Of a stretch of 64,000 nucleotides of DNA, positions 25,522-34,419 are shown in pieces. The stretch is from Synechococcus sp. BL107. Lineage in GTDB: Bacteria; Cyanobacteriota; Cyanobacteriia; PCC-6307; Cyanobiaceae. Each line of letters starts with the position of its first letter. The stretch's first letter is position 1. A program made the translations under genes and the position numbers. The notes beneath the pieces were generated by a model. It saw only the letters and a program-made list of their open reading frames with translations. It did not search any database and had not been told where the DNA came from. The stretch spans positions 796,756-860,755 of the forward strand of contig NZ_DS022298.1 in assembly GCF_000153805.1 (NCBI RefSeq), written 5' to 3'.

Positions 25522-26370
25522 CTAACGGCGCTCCGGTTCCCGAACAAGCAGTACTGGGGCTGGAGCGTGAACACGGATGTAATCGCTTACAGATCCCCCG
25601 AGCAGCTTGTCAAAATCCACGAGGCCACGGGCCACAAGCGGTCGTCGATCTTGTGAGGCGATCACGAGCATGTCGGCATTGATCTCTTCGGCGACTGCGC
25701 AAACGCTTCGGCCGATATCTTTCCCCTCGGTGTGAATGGTTTTGAGGTCGACGCCGAAGCTACGTGCTCTTTGAACCGCTGCTTCCAGGATGTCGTCTGC
25801 TTTCGTCCGTCCTCCGCGGGAGGGCGCTGATTCCTGTCGCACCACGTGGAGGCCGGTCAGGGTTCCTCCTGGGATGTCTCGCACGAATTCGCAGGCGGTT
25901 TTGAGGGCGTCGTCACCTACTCCAGTCCCGTCAATGGTCACCATCACACGATTGACGTGCCGAACGTAGAGGTCGTCTCTGACAAGCAGCATGGGCCGCG
26001 TTGAGAGTTGAAAGACGTATTGGCTTGTGCTGTTGGCGAGGATCGATTGAAGGCGGCCAAGCCCTCTTGAACCCATCACGATCAAGTCGGCATCAAGTTC
26101 ATCCGCCACTTTGAGCACGGTTTGCTTGGTGTCTCCATCGCGAACGATGCTTTGTACGGCACTGGGCTCGAGGCCCATGCGATCAACAGCGCCCTCGAGC
26201 ATGGATTGCGCATTGTCTCGGTGCCCTTCGGAGCCGGCTTTGCTTTGTTCTGGCACCACGTGCAAAAGGTTGACGCGTGCGGTTTTGAAGCTGGGGATGT
26301 CCTGCAGCATGCGGATCATTTCTTCCACATGGCCCTTGCCCGAATCGGCAATGAGCAGGTTCCTGAACAT
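25522..26370 (-). CDS. Universal stress protein, two tandem UspA domains
   Basis: 282 residues made of two UspA-like Rossmann domains. The first carries ADLIVMGSRGLGRLQSILANSTSQYV (near 94-119) with the G-x2-G-x9-G(S/T) nucleotide pattern. The second starts near 137 (NRVMVTIDGTGVGDDAL) and ends with a less standard DMLVIASQDRRPLV then VSDYIRVHAPAPVLLV. Likely an ATP-binding cytosolic stress protein. Role unknown; shares no operon. Confidence 0.92.
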   Translation of the reverse strand: MFRNLLIADSGKGHVEEMIRMLQDIPSFKTARVNLLHVVPEQSKAGSEGHRDNAQSMLEGAVDRMGLEPSAVQSIVRDGDTKQTVLKVADELDADLIVMGSRGLGRLQSILANSTSQYVFQLSTRPMLLVRDDLYVRHVNRVMVTIDGTGVGDDALKTACEFVRDIPGGTLTGLHVVRQESAPSRGGRTKADDILEAAVQRARSFGVDLKTIHTEGKDIGRSVCAVAEEINADMLVIASQDRRPLVARGLVDFDKLLGGSVSDYIRVHAPAPVLLVREPERR

Positions 26371-26409
26371 GATTGATGCGGCAGCCTTTGAAGAAGCCTA
26401 TGGGCAGGA

Positions 26410-26868
26410 ATGGTTTTGACGAAAAAGCTGACGGACAGCGTTACGCCGACGCCGTGGAGGTTGAAGAAGCGTGTGTTGCCTCAACACACTGATCACGCGG
26501 GTGTGATGTGGCACGGGGCCTATGTGGCTTGGCTGGAAGAAGCCAGGGTTGAGGCCTTGGTTGCTGCTGGCCTCACCTATGCCGAGATGACGACGCTGGG
26601 CGTGGAGATGCCAGTGGTTTCCTTGAACATCAACTACCGACACGCTCTTTGTCATGGCGACATGGTTGTTTTGGAAAGCATCAGCAGCCTCCCTGTGGGG
26701 GTCCGTTGGCCCTGGCGTTGTCAGATGCTTTGCAATGGCCAGCTCATGGCGGATGCATCGGTTGAACTCGTCATGGTGACCGCCGGCCGTGTGCTCCGAC
26801 GTCCGCCCGCTCACCTGCAGGCTTTGATGAACCGGTTGCGCCAGGGTCCTACCGCTGAAGATGTTTGA
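26410..26868 (+). CDS. Hotdog-fold acyl-CoA thioesterase (4HBT family)
   Basis: 152 residues. The 4-hydroxybenzoyl-CoA thioesterase signature appears as LPQHTDHAGVMWHGAYVAWLEEAR near 24-47, with the catalytic-type Asp in the TDHAG motif. VVSLNINYRHALCHGDMVVLES follows. Known: cyanobacterial members include the DHNA-CoA thioesterase of phylloquinone synthesis, a possible role here; others are YbgC-like. Starts 39 bases from the divergent stress protein gene. Substrate undetermined. Confidence 0.82.
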   Translation: MVLTKKLTDSVTPTPWRLKKRVLPQHTDHAGVMWHGAYVAWLEEARVEALVAAGLTYAEMTTLGVEMPVVSLNINYRHALCHGDMVVLESISSLPVGVRWPWRCQMLCNGQLMADASVELVMVTAGRVLRRPPAHLQALMNRLRQGPTAEDV

Positions 26869-26894
26869 ATTAGTGCAAATGTACTAGTTTTGAG

Positions 26895-27968
26895 ATGGAC
26901 CGGTCTTGGTGGTGGTTGTGGAGTCATTGCCCTGGGCTTGGTGCGGCTCGGATTCGCGCTCTGCGTTCCGTTGCTTATGAGTGGTCGGTGGGTCCAGCTG
27001 AGCTCTGGAGCTGGCCAACGCATCGGCTTCAGACGCTGCTCTCTTGGCCCGAATCCTGTTGGTCGAGCGTGGAACGCTTCCGTCGGTTGCATGGCAAAAC
27101 TCCCAAGATCAATGTCCCTGGGAATGTGCTCCTCCCAGGGGATCACCAATGGCCACAGGGGGTGGATCGTCTTGATCGCCCCCCGGTTCTTTTGCATCAC
27201 TGTGGTGACTTATCGCTGCTTAACGGCCAACGGCAACAGCAGGCTGTTGCCGTTGTGGGGACTCGGGCCGCTTCAGCCCATGGTCTCGCAGTGGCTGAGG
27301 ATTTGGGCCGCTCGTTGGCGTCGATGGGCTGGCCAGTGATTAGTGGTTTGGCGGAGGGGATTGATGCGGCGGCTCATCAGGGCTGTTTGGACGCGGGTGG
27401 ACGTCCGGTGGCAGTTTTGGGGACCGCGTTAGAGCGTGTCTATCCACGACACCATGAGACATTGCAGTCGGAAGTCAGTTGTAAAGGGCTTTTGCTAACC
27501 GAGCTGTCTTCAGGAACAGCCATGAATCGAGGCTCTTTCGTTGAACGCAATCGGTTGATCGTGGCGCTTGCGAAAGCTCTCGTGGTTGTGGAGTGTCCTG
27601 AGCGCAGCGGGGCGTTGATCACGGCCAAATTCGCCTCTCAACTTCAATGTCCTGTTTGGGTTGTTCCCGGTGATGCACGTCGTTGGTCCTCCCGTGGGAG
27701 TAACGAACTTCTTCGGAATCAAGCCTCACTGCTCTTAACGACATCTGATCTAGCCGATCACCTGGGAGAGGGGCCGTTGATGTCTGCTTCAACAAGCGTG
27801 GCTCAGGACGCCTTACTGGCGGCGATCGGAGATGGTGCATCCATCGAGACTCTTCAGCGGCGCCTTGGGGCGAAGGGGGGTCATCTTTCCTCTCGGCTTG
27901 TGGCCCTTGAGTGTCAAGGACAGTTGGTGTGTGAGGCTGGCCATCTTTGGCGGCGCCGCAGATCGTGA
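26895..27968 (+). CDS. dprA: DNA-processing protein DprA
   Basis: 357 residues. Rossmann-like Smf domain: AVVGTRAASAHGLAVAEDLG, SGLAEGIDAAAHQGCLDAGG, AVLGTALERVYPRHH, NRLIVALAKALVVVECPERSG and GVNELL-like SRGSNELLRNQASLL. A short N-terminal helical region and a C-terminal winged-helix-like end follow the usual layout. Loads RecA on incoming single-stranded DNA in natural transformation. Its last four bases overlap the prmC start (GTGA). Confidence 0.94.
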   Translation: MDRSWWWLWSHCPGLGAARIRALRSVAYEWSVGPAELWSWPTHRLQTLLSWPESCWSSVERFRRLHGKTPKINVPGNVLLPGDHQWPQGVDRLDRPPVLLHHCGDLSLLNGQRQQQAVAVVGTRAASAHGLAVAEDLGRSLASMGWPVISGLAEGIDAAAHQGCLDAGGRPVAVLGTALERVYPRHHETLQSEVSCKGLLLTELSSGTAMNRGSFVERNRLIVALAKALVVVECPERSGALITAKFASQLQCPVWVVPGDARRWSSRGSNELLRNQASLLLTTSDLADHLGEGPLMSASTSVAQDALLAAIGDGASIETLQRRLGAKGGHLSSRLVALECQGQLVCEAGHLWRRRRS

Positions 27969-28855
27969 CGACCGAGCAGTTCCTTGCTGGCAATGATCTG
28001 CTGGCTTGGCGCCGTCGCCAACTTCGTCGCGGTGGACGCTCCGTTGATCTCGATTGGTTGCTCGATCTTGGCGGTGGCGTGTCCTGGTCGGAATTGCAGC
28101 GACTCCTGATTGACTCCCAGGGAAGGATCGCGATTAATCAGTCATTGGAGGAGCTCGAAAAGCTTTGGCTGCTCCATTTGGAGCAGTCCATGCCGCTTCA
28201 ACACCTGGTTGGTGTTTGTCCTTGGCGAGATCTCCTGTTGGAGGTGTCGTCCGCGGCCTTAATCCCTCGACAAGAGACCGAGCTTTTGGTGGATTTGGCT
28301 TTGGCTTTCGCGGGGGGACGTCCCCCCCGCTCTTGGGCCGACTTAGGGACGGGCTGCGGTGCGATCGCCGTCAGCTTGTGTCGTGCATGGCCGGATGCTG
28401 AGGGGCATGCCGTCGATTTGAGCATCGATGCGTTGGCGCTGGCTGAGAAGAACCTCAAGGCCCTTGCTCCAGCCCAATCTTGTCGGTTGCAACAAGGATC
28501 TTGGTGGGTTCCATTGCGGGCCTCTTGGGGACAGCTTGAGATCGTGGTGAGTAATCCTCCTTACATCCCAAGCCCACTACTTGGGGAGTTGGCTCCTGTA
28601 GTGCGGGAGCATGAACCGCATGTTGCGTTGGTTGGTGGGGAAGATGGTCTCGAGGCCATTCGCTCCTTGTTGAAAGATGCGCCGCGGGCTCTTGCTCCAG
28701 GTGGCGTCCTGTTTTTGGAACACCACCATGACCAAAGTGAGAGCGTTCAGGATTTAATGCGTCGGGTTGGTCTGGTGAATGTCTCTGCTGCGAACGATCT
28801 TGAGGGGGTCGCCCGTTTTGCTCAGGGTCAGCGCGCCCTCACATCGGCCCTATGA
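27965..28855 (+). CDS. prmC: Release factor N5-glutamine methyltransferase
   Basis: About 296 residues from a GTG at 27965 that overlaps the dprA stop; an ATG six codons earlier is the alternative. SAM-binding motif ADLGTGCGAIAVSLC and the glutamine-methylase NPPY motif (VVSNPPYIPS) are present, as are the helical N-terminal domain and IPRQETELLVDLAL. Modifies the GGQ glutamine of release factors RF1 and RF2. Overlaps tsaC at its 3' end by four bases (ATGA). Confidence 0.94.
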   Translation: MTTEQFLAGNDLLAWRRRQLRRGGRSVDLDWLLDLGGGVSWSELQRLLIDSQGRIAINQSLEELEKLWLLHLEQSMPLQHLVGVCPWRDLLLEVSSAALIPRQETELLVDLALAFAGGRPPRSWADLGTGCGAIAVSLCRAWPDAEGHAVDLSIDALALAEKNLKALAPAQSCRLQQGSWWVPLRASWGQLEIVVSNPPYIPSPLLGELAPVVREHEPHVALVGGEDGLEAIRSLLKDAPRALAPGGVLFLEHHHDQSESVQDLMRRVGLVNVSAANDLEGVARFAQGQRALTSAL

Positions 28856-29460
28856 CAGCGCCAAGGGGTCCGTTGGTGCATTCCATTGCATCCATAGCGC
28901 GGCGTTTGCAAGCCTCCGAAGCGGTCATTATTCCGACGGATACGTTGCCGGGTCTGGCTGTTTTGCCTCAGAACGCCGAGACTATTTGGACGCTGAAGCA
29001 GCGCCCAGCCGATAAGCCCCTAATTCTGATGGGGGCCACGGTTGATGCGTTATTGGAGGGTGTCGATTCCCGTTGCCATAACGATGCCAAAACCCTGGCG
29101 GCGAAGCATTGGCCTGGCGCAATCACGCTGGTTCTGCCAGCTCGAGGCCCTTATGTGGACTACCTGAATCCCGGTGGATCCAACATTGGTTGTCGGATCC
29201 CAGCCTGTGCAGTAACCCAGAATCTGCTCTCATTCAGCGGTCCGCTCGCGACCAGTAGTGCCAATCCTTCTGGTCAGTCTGCTGCGACGACGGCTTTGGA
29301 AGCGGCTGAGTTCTTTCCTGATCTTGCGCAGCTCGGACCTCAACCCTGGCCCAGGCATTCCGGAGAGGCCAGCACCGTGTTGATCTGGAGGAGTGTGGGT
29401 TGTTGGCGCATTGCTCGCCATGGTGCTGTGATGCCGGAGGGCATCAATGCAACGGAATGA
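28852..29460 (+). CDS. tsaC: L-threonylcarbamoyladenylate synthase (YrdC/Sua5 family)
   Basis: 202 residues. The YrdC-fold signatures are IIPTDTLPGLAVLPQNAE near 25, KQRPADKPLILMGAT near 46 and SSANPSGQSA near 140. Makes threonylcarbamoyl-AMP for the t6A37 modification of ANN-decoding tRNAs. It lies in a tight chain with dprA, prmC and a small membrane gene, each overlapping by four bases, and is followed by a tRNA-Thr gene on the other strand. Confidence 0.93.
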   Translation: MTAPRGPLVHSIASIARRLQASEAVIIPTDTLPGLAVLPQNAETIWTLKQRPADKPLILMGATVDALLEGVDSRCHNDAKTLAAKHWPGAITLVLPARGPYVDYLNPGGSNIGCRIPACAVTQNLLSFSGPLATSSANPSGQSAATTALEAAEFFPDLAQLGPQPWPRHSGEASTVLIWRSVGCWRIARHGAVMPEGINATE

Positions 29461-29627
29461 TCCTTCTTGTTGGCCTTTGCTTGGCGGTGATGACGTTTCT
29501 TCACTGGGTGCTGGAACCGCTTGAGTTCGTGATAACTCCAGTTCTTCAATTCAGTTGGATCCCTTGGATTTTGTTGTTGGTGGGGGTGTGGCTGTTTGCA
29601 GCCCCAGTCAACGAAGACAGCCTCTAA
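29457..29627 (+). CDS. Small membrane protein coupled to tsaC
   Basis: 56 residues, two predicted helices: MILLVGLCLAVMTFLHWVL and WIPWILLLVGVWLFA, joined by a short loop, with an acidic end (PVNEDSL). Its ATG overlaps the tsaC TGA (ATGA), so it is translated from the same mRNA. No recognised family. Likely a real conserved small protein of unknown function. Confidence 0.7.
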   Translation: MILLVGLCLAVMTFLHWVLEPLEFVITPVLQFSWIPWILLLVGVWLFAAPVNEDSL

Positions 29628-29640
29628 AAATCCCTTAAAA

Positions 29641-29711
29641 GCCGGCTAACGGATTTGAACCGATGACCTTCGCTTTACAAAAGCGCTGCTCTACCACTGA
29701 GCTAAGCCGGC
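29641..29711 (-). tRNA. tRNA-Thr (anticodon TGT)
   Basis: Cloverleaf with acceptor GCCGGCT/AGCCGGC, D-arm GCTCAGTGGTAGAGC, anticodon loop TTTGTAA and T-arm GGTTCAAATCC. The base of the anticodon stem has a G/A mismatch. CCA is not encoded. Confidence 0.95.
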
Positions 29712-29722
29712 ATTGCCAAACT

Positions 29723-29953
29723 CTACCGATCAGTGGGTCTTGAGTCTTGAAGATTGAACGGTCGCTCCATCATCCAAAGGGCTAACTCAAGCCGAGTTCG
29801 ACACCCTGTTTTGGACAAGGCACGACTGATATGACATTCAACGGTTCTGAGGCTGATGACCAGTCGATCTGCAATGTCGCGATTCGTAAGGCCCTGCAGT
29901 AAGAGAGCGCTTAGACGGGCTTCCGATGGAGTGAGCGGTGTGGTGGCAGTCAA
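29723..29953 (-). CDS. Stand-alone LuxR-type DNA-binding domain protein
   Basis: 76 residues consisting almost only of a GerE/LuxR helix-turn-helix: LTPSEARLSALLLQGLTNRDI, ADRLVISLRTVECHISRALSKTG and RTRLELALW. No receiver or ligand domain is visible. Follows minE on the same strand at 17 bases, so it may be part of the min operon. Likely DNA-binding regulator; target unknown. Confidence 0.82.
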   Translation of the reverse strand: MTATTPLTPSEARLSALLLQGLTNRDIADRLVISLRTVECHISRALSKTGCRTRLELALWMMERPFNLQDSRPTDR

Positions 29954-29970
29954 AGTCCAAGAGTGACTGC

Positions 29971-30258
29971 TTAAAGAGTTCCCCCGTTCGGTGGTTGTTG
30001 GATCGATCGACGAATGGGCAGATTGGCAACCAGAGCAGTCATGCGATCCTCGGTTTCAAGGCTGACGTCTCCTTCCTCGATATCGATCTCCACGTAACGA
30101 GCAACAACTTCGAGGATTTCACGGCGCATTTGGGCCAGCAGTTCGGGATTGAGGTCGCTGCGGTCATGGGCCAGAACAAGTTGCAACCGTTGCTTGGCCG
30201 TACTCGCACTGGAGGTTTGACGGCCTAGGAGCTTGTCGATGAAATCTTTGACGGTCAT
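29971..30258 (-). CDS. minE: Cell division topological specificity factor MinE
   Basis: 95 residues. The N-terminal MinD-binding segment includes [21 protein letters not shown]; the C-terminal dimerisation part includes [20 protein letters not shown]. Displaces MinC from MinD and sets the division site. Starts four bases after the minD stop. Confidence 0.96.
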   Translation of the reverse strand: MTVKDFIDKLLGRQTSSASTAKQRLQLVLAHDRSDLNPELLAQMRREILEVVARYVEIDIEEGDVSLETEDRMTALVANLPIRRSIQQPPNGGTL

Positions 30259-30262
30259 CGAT

Positions 30263-31075
30263 TCAAAAAAGTCTGGTTTGCATTAACTGGCGCACTCTGG
30301 CGCGGAACCCTTGGCGTGCTTCGGAAGGATCCATTAGGGGAATGTCTTCTCCCTGAAGCCTCTTGGCGATGTTGTTGTAAGCCCTCGCTGCAGGAGAGCC
30401 GGTCTCCCCCAGCGTCAGTGGTTCCCCACGATTGGTACTCACAATCACCTGCTCGTCTTCAAAGACCAAGCCCAGAAGTGGAAGAGCCAAGATGTCGGTG
30501 ACATCGTCGACAGACAGCATCTCTTGATTGGACATCATCTTGGGCCGCACTCGGTTCAAGACCAGTTGCACAGGGGTGACCCCTTGGGTGTTGAGCAGAC
30601 CAATGACGCGATCTGCATCACGCACAGCGGCGACTTCAGGAGTCGTCACAACAACAGCCTCCCGAGCCGCAGCGGCCGCATTTTTGAAGCCGTCTTCGAT
30701 GCCGGCAGGGCAGTCGATCAAGACGTAGTCAAATTGTTCCTCGAGCAACGACACGATTGCTTTCATGTCTTTTGGCGTCAGCCATTCGAGCATTCGAGGA
30801 TTGCCAGCGGGCAAAAGGGCCAGGTTGGGCTCCTGCTTGTGTTTAACGAGGGCTTGCTCCAATCGGCATGTTTCGGCAAGCACTTCTTGGGCCGTGAAAA
30901 CAATTCTGTTTTCGAGGCCCAAAAGAAGGTCGAGATTGCGTAGGCCGAAATCGGCATCCAGCACAACGGTCTTCGCCCCAAGCCTGGCCAGGGCGATGCC
31001 GAGGTTGGCTGTTGTGGTGGTTTTACCGACGCCGCCCTTGCCGGAGCAGATCAGGATCGTTCGGGTCGTCGACAC
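30263..31075 (-). CDS. minD: Septum site-determining ATPase MinD
   Basis: 270 residues. Deviant Walker [15 protein letters not shown] at the start, [18 protein letters not shown] near 40, switch [12 protein letters not shown] near 117, and a C-terminal amphipathic membrane-targeting helix ([13 protein letters not shown]). Between minC (57 bases upstream) and minE (four bases downstream). Confidence 0.98.
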   Translation of the reverse strand: MSTTRTILICSGKGGVGKTTTTANLGIALARLGAKTVVLDADFGLRNLDLLLGLENRIVFTAQEVLAETCRLEQALVKHKQEPNLALLPAGNPRMLEWLTPKDMKAIVSLLEEQFDYVLIDCPAGIEDGFKNAAAAAREAVVVTTPEVAAVRDADRVIGLLNTQGVTPVQLVLNRVRPKMMSNQEMLSVDDVTDILALPLLGLVFEDEQVIVSTNRGEPLTLGETGSPAARAYNNIAKRLQGEDIPLMDPSEARQGFRARVRQLMQTRLF

Positions 31076-31132
31076 CGGGATTCCGCTTTGTTTGGATCAG
31101 GATAAGCTTCAAATCCTTCGTGACAACTTCGA

Positions 31133-31792
31133 TCAACCGTGTTGGAAGCTCATCACTTCGGCTGGATCGATTCTGATGACACCCTCACGAAGGGAGGCTT
31201 GTTCCGCTAACCCAGGTTGGGGAAGGTCAGCCGGTCCTCGCGCGACAGCATCGGCGATACGGAGCTGAAGAGGGCGAAGTTGCAGCGCAATGATCCGAGC
31301 TTGGGTCGATCCATCTGCCCCTGCATGGGCCACACCTCTGAGTCGACCCCAAATAAGAATGTCTCCAGACGAGCTGACCGTGGCTCCAGGATTGACATCT
31401 CCATAAATCAGAATGCTCCGATCGCTTTGCAGGTAGTCACCAGAGCGCAATGTTCCCTGATGAAACATCACGCCAGTCGGCTGGGTCGGTGTTGATTCGC
31501 TTGGGAGTTCCTGGCTGATCAGCTCTCTTGAGCCAAACGGTTCCGACTGTTGAAGCCTTGCTTCAACACCAAACGCTTTGGCACTCACAACGGTGGCAGG
31601 AACGTTGCTGATCAACGAATCAAGCCGTCGCCCGCTTTGATCCACGTGAACCATCAGGTCTTGAAGGTCGGTGTAAGTGAGAAACCAATCCCCACAGTCG
31701 AGATCAACACACTCCGTGTTTGCAGCGTCAAGCAAGTCTTTGATCGCGTCCTTCCAGTGCCTGTCACGGTGGTTTGGGAGTTTTACTTTCAT
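31133..31792 (-). CDS. minC: Septum site-determining protein MinC
   Basis: 219 residues from the ATG at 31792, which overlaps the upstream HD gene stop as ATGA; an ATG 11 codons further upstream is possible. The C-terminal beta-helix domain shows the family repeats GTLRSGDYLQSDRSILIYGDVN, GATVSSSGDILIWGRLRGVAHAG and RIIALQLRPLQLRIAD. Inhibits FtsZ polymerisation with MinD. Confidence 0.94.
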   Translation of the reverse strand: MKVKLPNHRDRHWKDAIKDLLDAANTECVDLDCGDWFLTYTDLQDLMVHVDQSGRRLDSLISNVPATVVSAKAFGVEARLQQSEPFGSRELISQELPSESTPTQPTGVMFHQGTLRSGDYLQSDRSILIYGDVNPGATVSSSGDILIWGRLRGVAHAGADGSTQARIIALQLRPLQLRIADAVARGPADLPQPGLAEQASLREGVIRIDPAEVMSFQHG

Positions 31793-33066
31793 TCCTCTGG
31801 GGTCCAGTTCGATCGCGTCGTCCATTCAAGAGCCATGGTTTGACGCAGCTCAGCGCTGATGTCACCGGGGTGAATGAGCCAGGATGTTGCGGCCGGTTGG
31901 ATCAGGCTTTCCACGAGGGGAGAGGCTTGTTCCAGCGCCTGAAGATTTTCTCCATCCCAAAGCCTTAATCCACCTCTGTAGGGGTGGTAGCCGCGGATTT
32001 GCTGATGGCGAAGTCCACAGCTGTTGCGAGGATCATGGCCCTGGCTTTCGGCTAGACGCGTCGCGATCGCTAATGATTTGAGTTGGTTTTCACGACTTAA
32101 ATGATCAACTGCCGTCGCTTTAAACAAGTTGCGGTCTAGAAAACGAGCGCTGAGTTCTGCCACTGCTGAAGGCCCTTCCTCTTTCCATCGCTGCAAGTGA
32201 TAACCAGTCCGTACATCGTCATTGGCAAGGAAAAGATCCAGGTTGATTTGGTCGGCATTCCATAGCCACTGGGCCATTACCTCGTCAGTCCAGACTTTTT
32301 GGCGCCCCAGATCTCGTACCAATTGCACGAGGCGTTCCAGCAGCCAGTTGCACACCACATTGAGTCGGTGGTTATAGACGCTGCGGTACATCAAATTGCG
32401 AACGACCAGGTAATGCTCCACGGCCATCAAACCCTTGGGGTGAATGGCAATGTCGCCGTCTGGCGCCAGGGTTAACGCCCCAAGAATCCGATCCAGGTCG
32501 AGTTGGCCATAGCGCGTGCCAGTGCTGTAACTATCGCGAAGCAAATAATCGAGTCGGTCGCAATCCAACTGACTGCTGACCAGCCGTTGGATAACGGGAT
32601 GGGGGCTAATGCCGTGTTCCAACAAATCGGCTACGGAATCGGCAGTGCCGGCCTGCTCTGTTTCGAGACATTCGCGAATGTCTGTGTGATCGCGGATGAT
32701 CCGTGCAGACCAGGACTCATGACGCAAACCAAACATTTCTTCCCCTGTATGGCTGAGGGGGCCGTGACCTAAGTCATGCAGCAGCGCTGCTGCGTACAAA
32801 ACAGGTCGGTGAGGCTCAAGTTCTGGAGCTTGTTCCACCATGCGCTTAAACGCACGACGTGCCAGGTGAAACACCCCTAGCGAGTGGGTGAAGCGGCTTG
32901 ATTCAGCACCATGAAAAGTCAGGAAGGCTGGACCGAGCTGACGGATGCGACGCAAGCGTTGAAATGGCGCTGTGTCCACCAGTTCCATCACCATGGCCTC
33001 GCATGGGGCGCTCTGCTCCAGACCGATTTCTCGATGCAGTGGATCGTTGTACGTCCGTTGCCTCAT
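31789..33066 (-). CDS. HD-domain phosphohydrolase
   Basis: 425 residues. HD signature YAAALLHDLGHGPLSH at 91-106, preceded by RFTHSLGVFHLARR near 58-71 and followed by SQLDCDRLDYLLRDSYSTG. This pattern is that of the YdhJ/SAMHD1-like group (dNTPase-like), commonly annotated only as HD phosphohydrolase. It overlaps both neighbours by four bases (ctp upstream, minC downstream). Metal-dependent hydrolysis of a nucleotide is likely; substrate unknown. Confidence 0.9.
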   Translation of the reverse strand: MRQRTYNDPLHREIGLEQSAPCEAMVMELVDTAPFQRLRRIRQLGPAFLTFHGAESSRFTHSLGVFHLARRAFKRMVEQAPELEPHRPVLYAAALLHDLGHGPLSHTGEEMFGLRHESWSARIIRDHTDIRECLETEQAGTADSVADLLEHGISPHPVIQRLVSSQLDCDRLDYLLRDSYSTGTRYGQLDLDRILGALTLAPDGDIAIHPKGLMAVEHYLVVRNLMYRSVYNHRLNVVCNWLLERLVQLVRDLGRQKVWTDEVMAQWLWNADQINLDLFLANDDVRTGYHLQRWKEEGPSAVAELSARFLDRNLFKATAVDHLSRENQLKSLAIATRLAESQGHDPRNSCGLRHQQIRGYHPYRGGLRLWDGENLQALEQASPLVESLIQPAATSWLIHPGDISAELRQTMALEWTTRSNWTPEE

Positions 33067-34298
33067 GGGATGGAGGTGTTGCTATCGAGCTCCAACAACG
33101 ACGCCATCCACTGCTCTGCTTCGTTCAGCCAGCGGTCTCCTTCCCCGCCTGGGTTGAGAGGTTCAGGATCGGAAAGAAGGCGATCGGGTTCAATCCCTGC
33201 ATCCTGAATATCTCGTCCGCTGGGGGTGACATAGCCGGCCACGGTGACGGCCAGACCACTGCCGTCACTCAGGTTCGTGAGGGTTTGAATGAGCCCTTTC
33301 CCGAATGTTCGATTGCCCAGCAGGGTTGAGCGGCCGCTGTCTTGTAAAGCTCCCGCCAGGATTTCGCTAGCGCTTGCCGTGCCGCCATTCACCAAAGTGA
33401 GCATGGGTCCGTCAAACAGTGTTGAAGTCCCGGCTTGAATGCTGTCTGTGATGCCCTCTCTGTTGCGGGTTTCAACGATGGCTCCCCCGCTGAGGAAGTC
33501 GTCCGCAACGGCTAAACCAGAACTCACGAGTCCACCGGAGTTATTGCGTAGGTCCAGAACCAATCCTTCGATGCCTTTGTCTTGGAGTTCAGCGAGTGCT
33601 TCCAGCACCTGCTTGGGAACACCCTCTGTGAACTGGGTAATACGCAAATAGCCCAGGGTGTGGGATTCGGTGCGCAACCGTCGTGTCCGCACCGGACGAA
33701 GGTCGACGCTGCGGCGCTCTAAGGAGAGCTCTTCAGGAGTATTGCTTCCCTGCTGCAATGTCAGTACCACCTGGGTGCCAACCTCTCCGCGAAGTGCATT
33801 GGCGGCTCCTTCGAGGCCGAGATCGGCGATTGGTTGCCCATCGACAGCCAGGAGATAGCTCCCGCTTGCGATTTCAGCGTCTGCAGCTGGCGATCCGTCC
33901 AAAGCTGAAATCACGACCACTTGGTCTTGTTGGTCATCAGGACCAAGTTGCAGACCGACGCCGCTGAGGTTCCCACTGGTGCTGTTTTTGATCGCTGCGT
34001 AGTCCTTCGGCCGTAGGAGTCGTGTGTAAGGGTCGCCGAGTTCTCCGAGCATCTCCTCAATGGCGTTGTAGGCGTCTTCGCTGCTCTGAATTGTTTTTTC
34101 GAGAGCTTTTTGGCGTTGGCGTCGCCATCGCACGTCATCGAGCCGCTCCGGGTTCCAATAGCCCTGGTTCACCAGGCGCCAGCTATCGACCACCAGTTGT
34201 TGGGTATCGCTGAGGGCGTAGACCGTCGAAATGGGCGCGAACACCAGCCCAAACGCGATGCAGGCCGCAATCAAAGGAGCGATGAGCTTTTTGGCCAT
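33063..34298 (-). CDS. ctpB: Carboxyl-terminal processing protease (S41)
   Basis: 411 residues from an ATG at 34298, giving a signal peptide MAKKLIAPLIAACIAFGLVF; in-frame starts at 34352 and 34421 would crowd petB. A PDZ domain (SGVGLQLGPD to SGSYLLAVDGQPIADLGLEGA) and the S41 Ser-Lys dyad region (VNGGTASASEILAGALQDS and TFGKGLIQTL) are present. Exported to the lumen or periplasm. CtpA versus CtpB paralogy is uncertain: CtpA processes D1. Overlaps the HD gene by four bases. Confidence 0.87.
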   Translation of the reverse strand: MAKKLIAPLIAACIAFGLVFAPISTVYALSDTQQLVVDSWRLVNQGYWNPERLDDVRWRRQRQKALEKTIQSSEDAYNAIEEMLGELGDPYTRLLRPKDYAAIKNSTSGNLSGVGLQLGPDDQQDQVVVISALDGSPAADAEIASGSYLLAVDGQPIADLGLEGAANALRGEVGTQVVLTLQQGSNTPEELSLERRSVDLRPVRTRRLRTESHTLGYLRITQFTEGVPKQVLEALAELQDKGIEGLVLDLRNNSGGLVSSGLAVADDFLSGGAIVETRNREGITDSIQAGTSTLFDGPMLTLVNGGTASASEILAGALQDSGRSTLLGNRTFGKGLIQTLTNLSDGSGLAVTVAGYVTPSGRDIQDAGIEPDRLLSDPEPLNPGGEGDRWLNEAEQWMASLLELDSNTSIP

Positions 34299-34419
34299 TG
34301 AAGAGGTCTTGCGCCGCAGGCGATGCGAGAAGTTGTTAACAGTTGGATACATCACAGTCCTTTCGCCTCGTTGGTTGAAGCGTGCTCCGTAGACTTTCGC
34401 AACCCGAGCCCGCTTGTGC

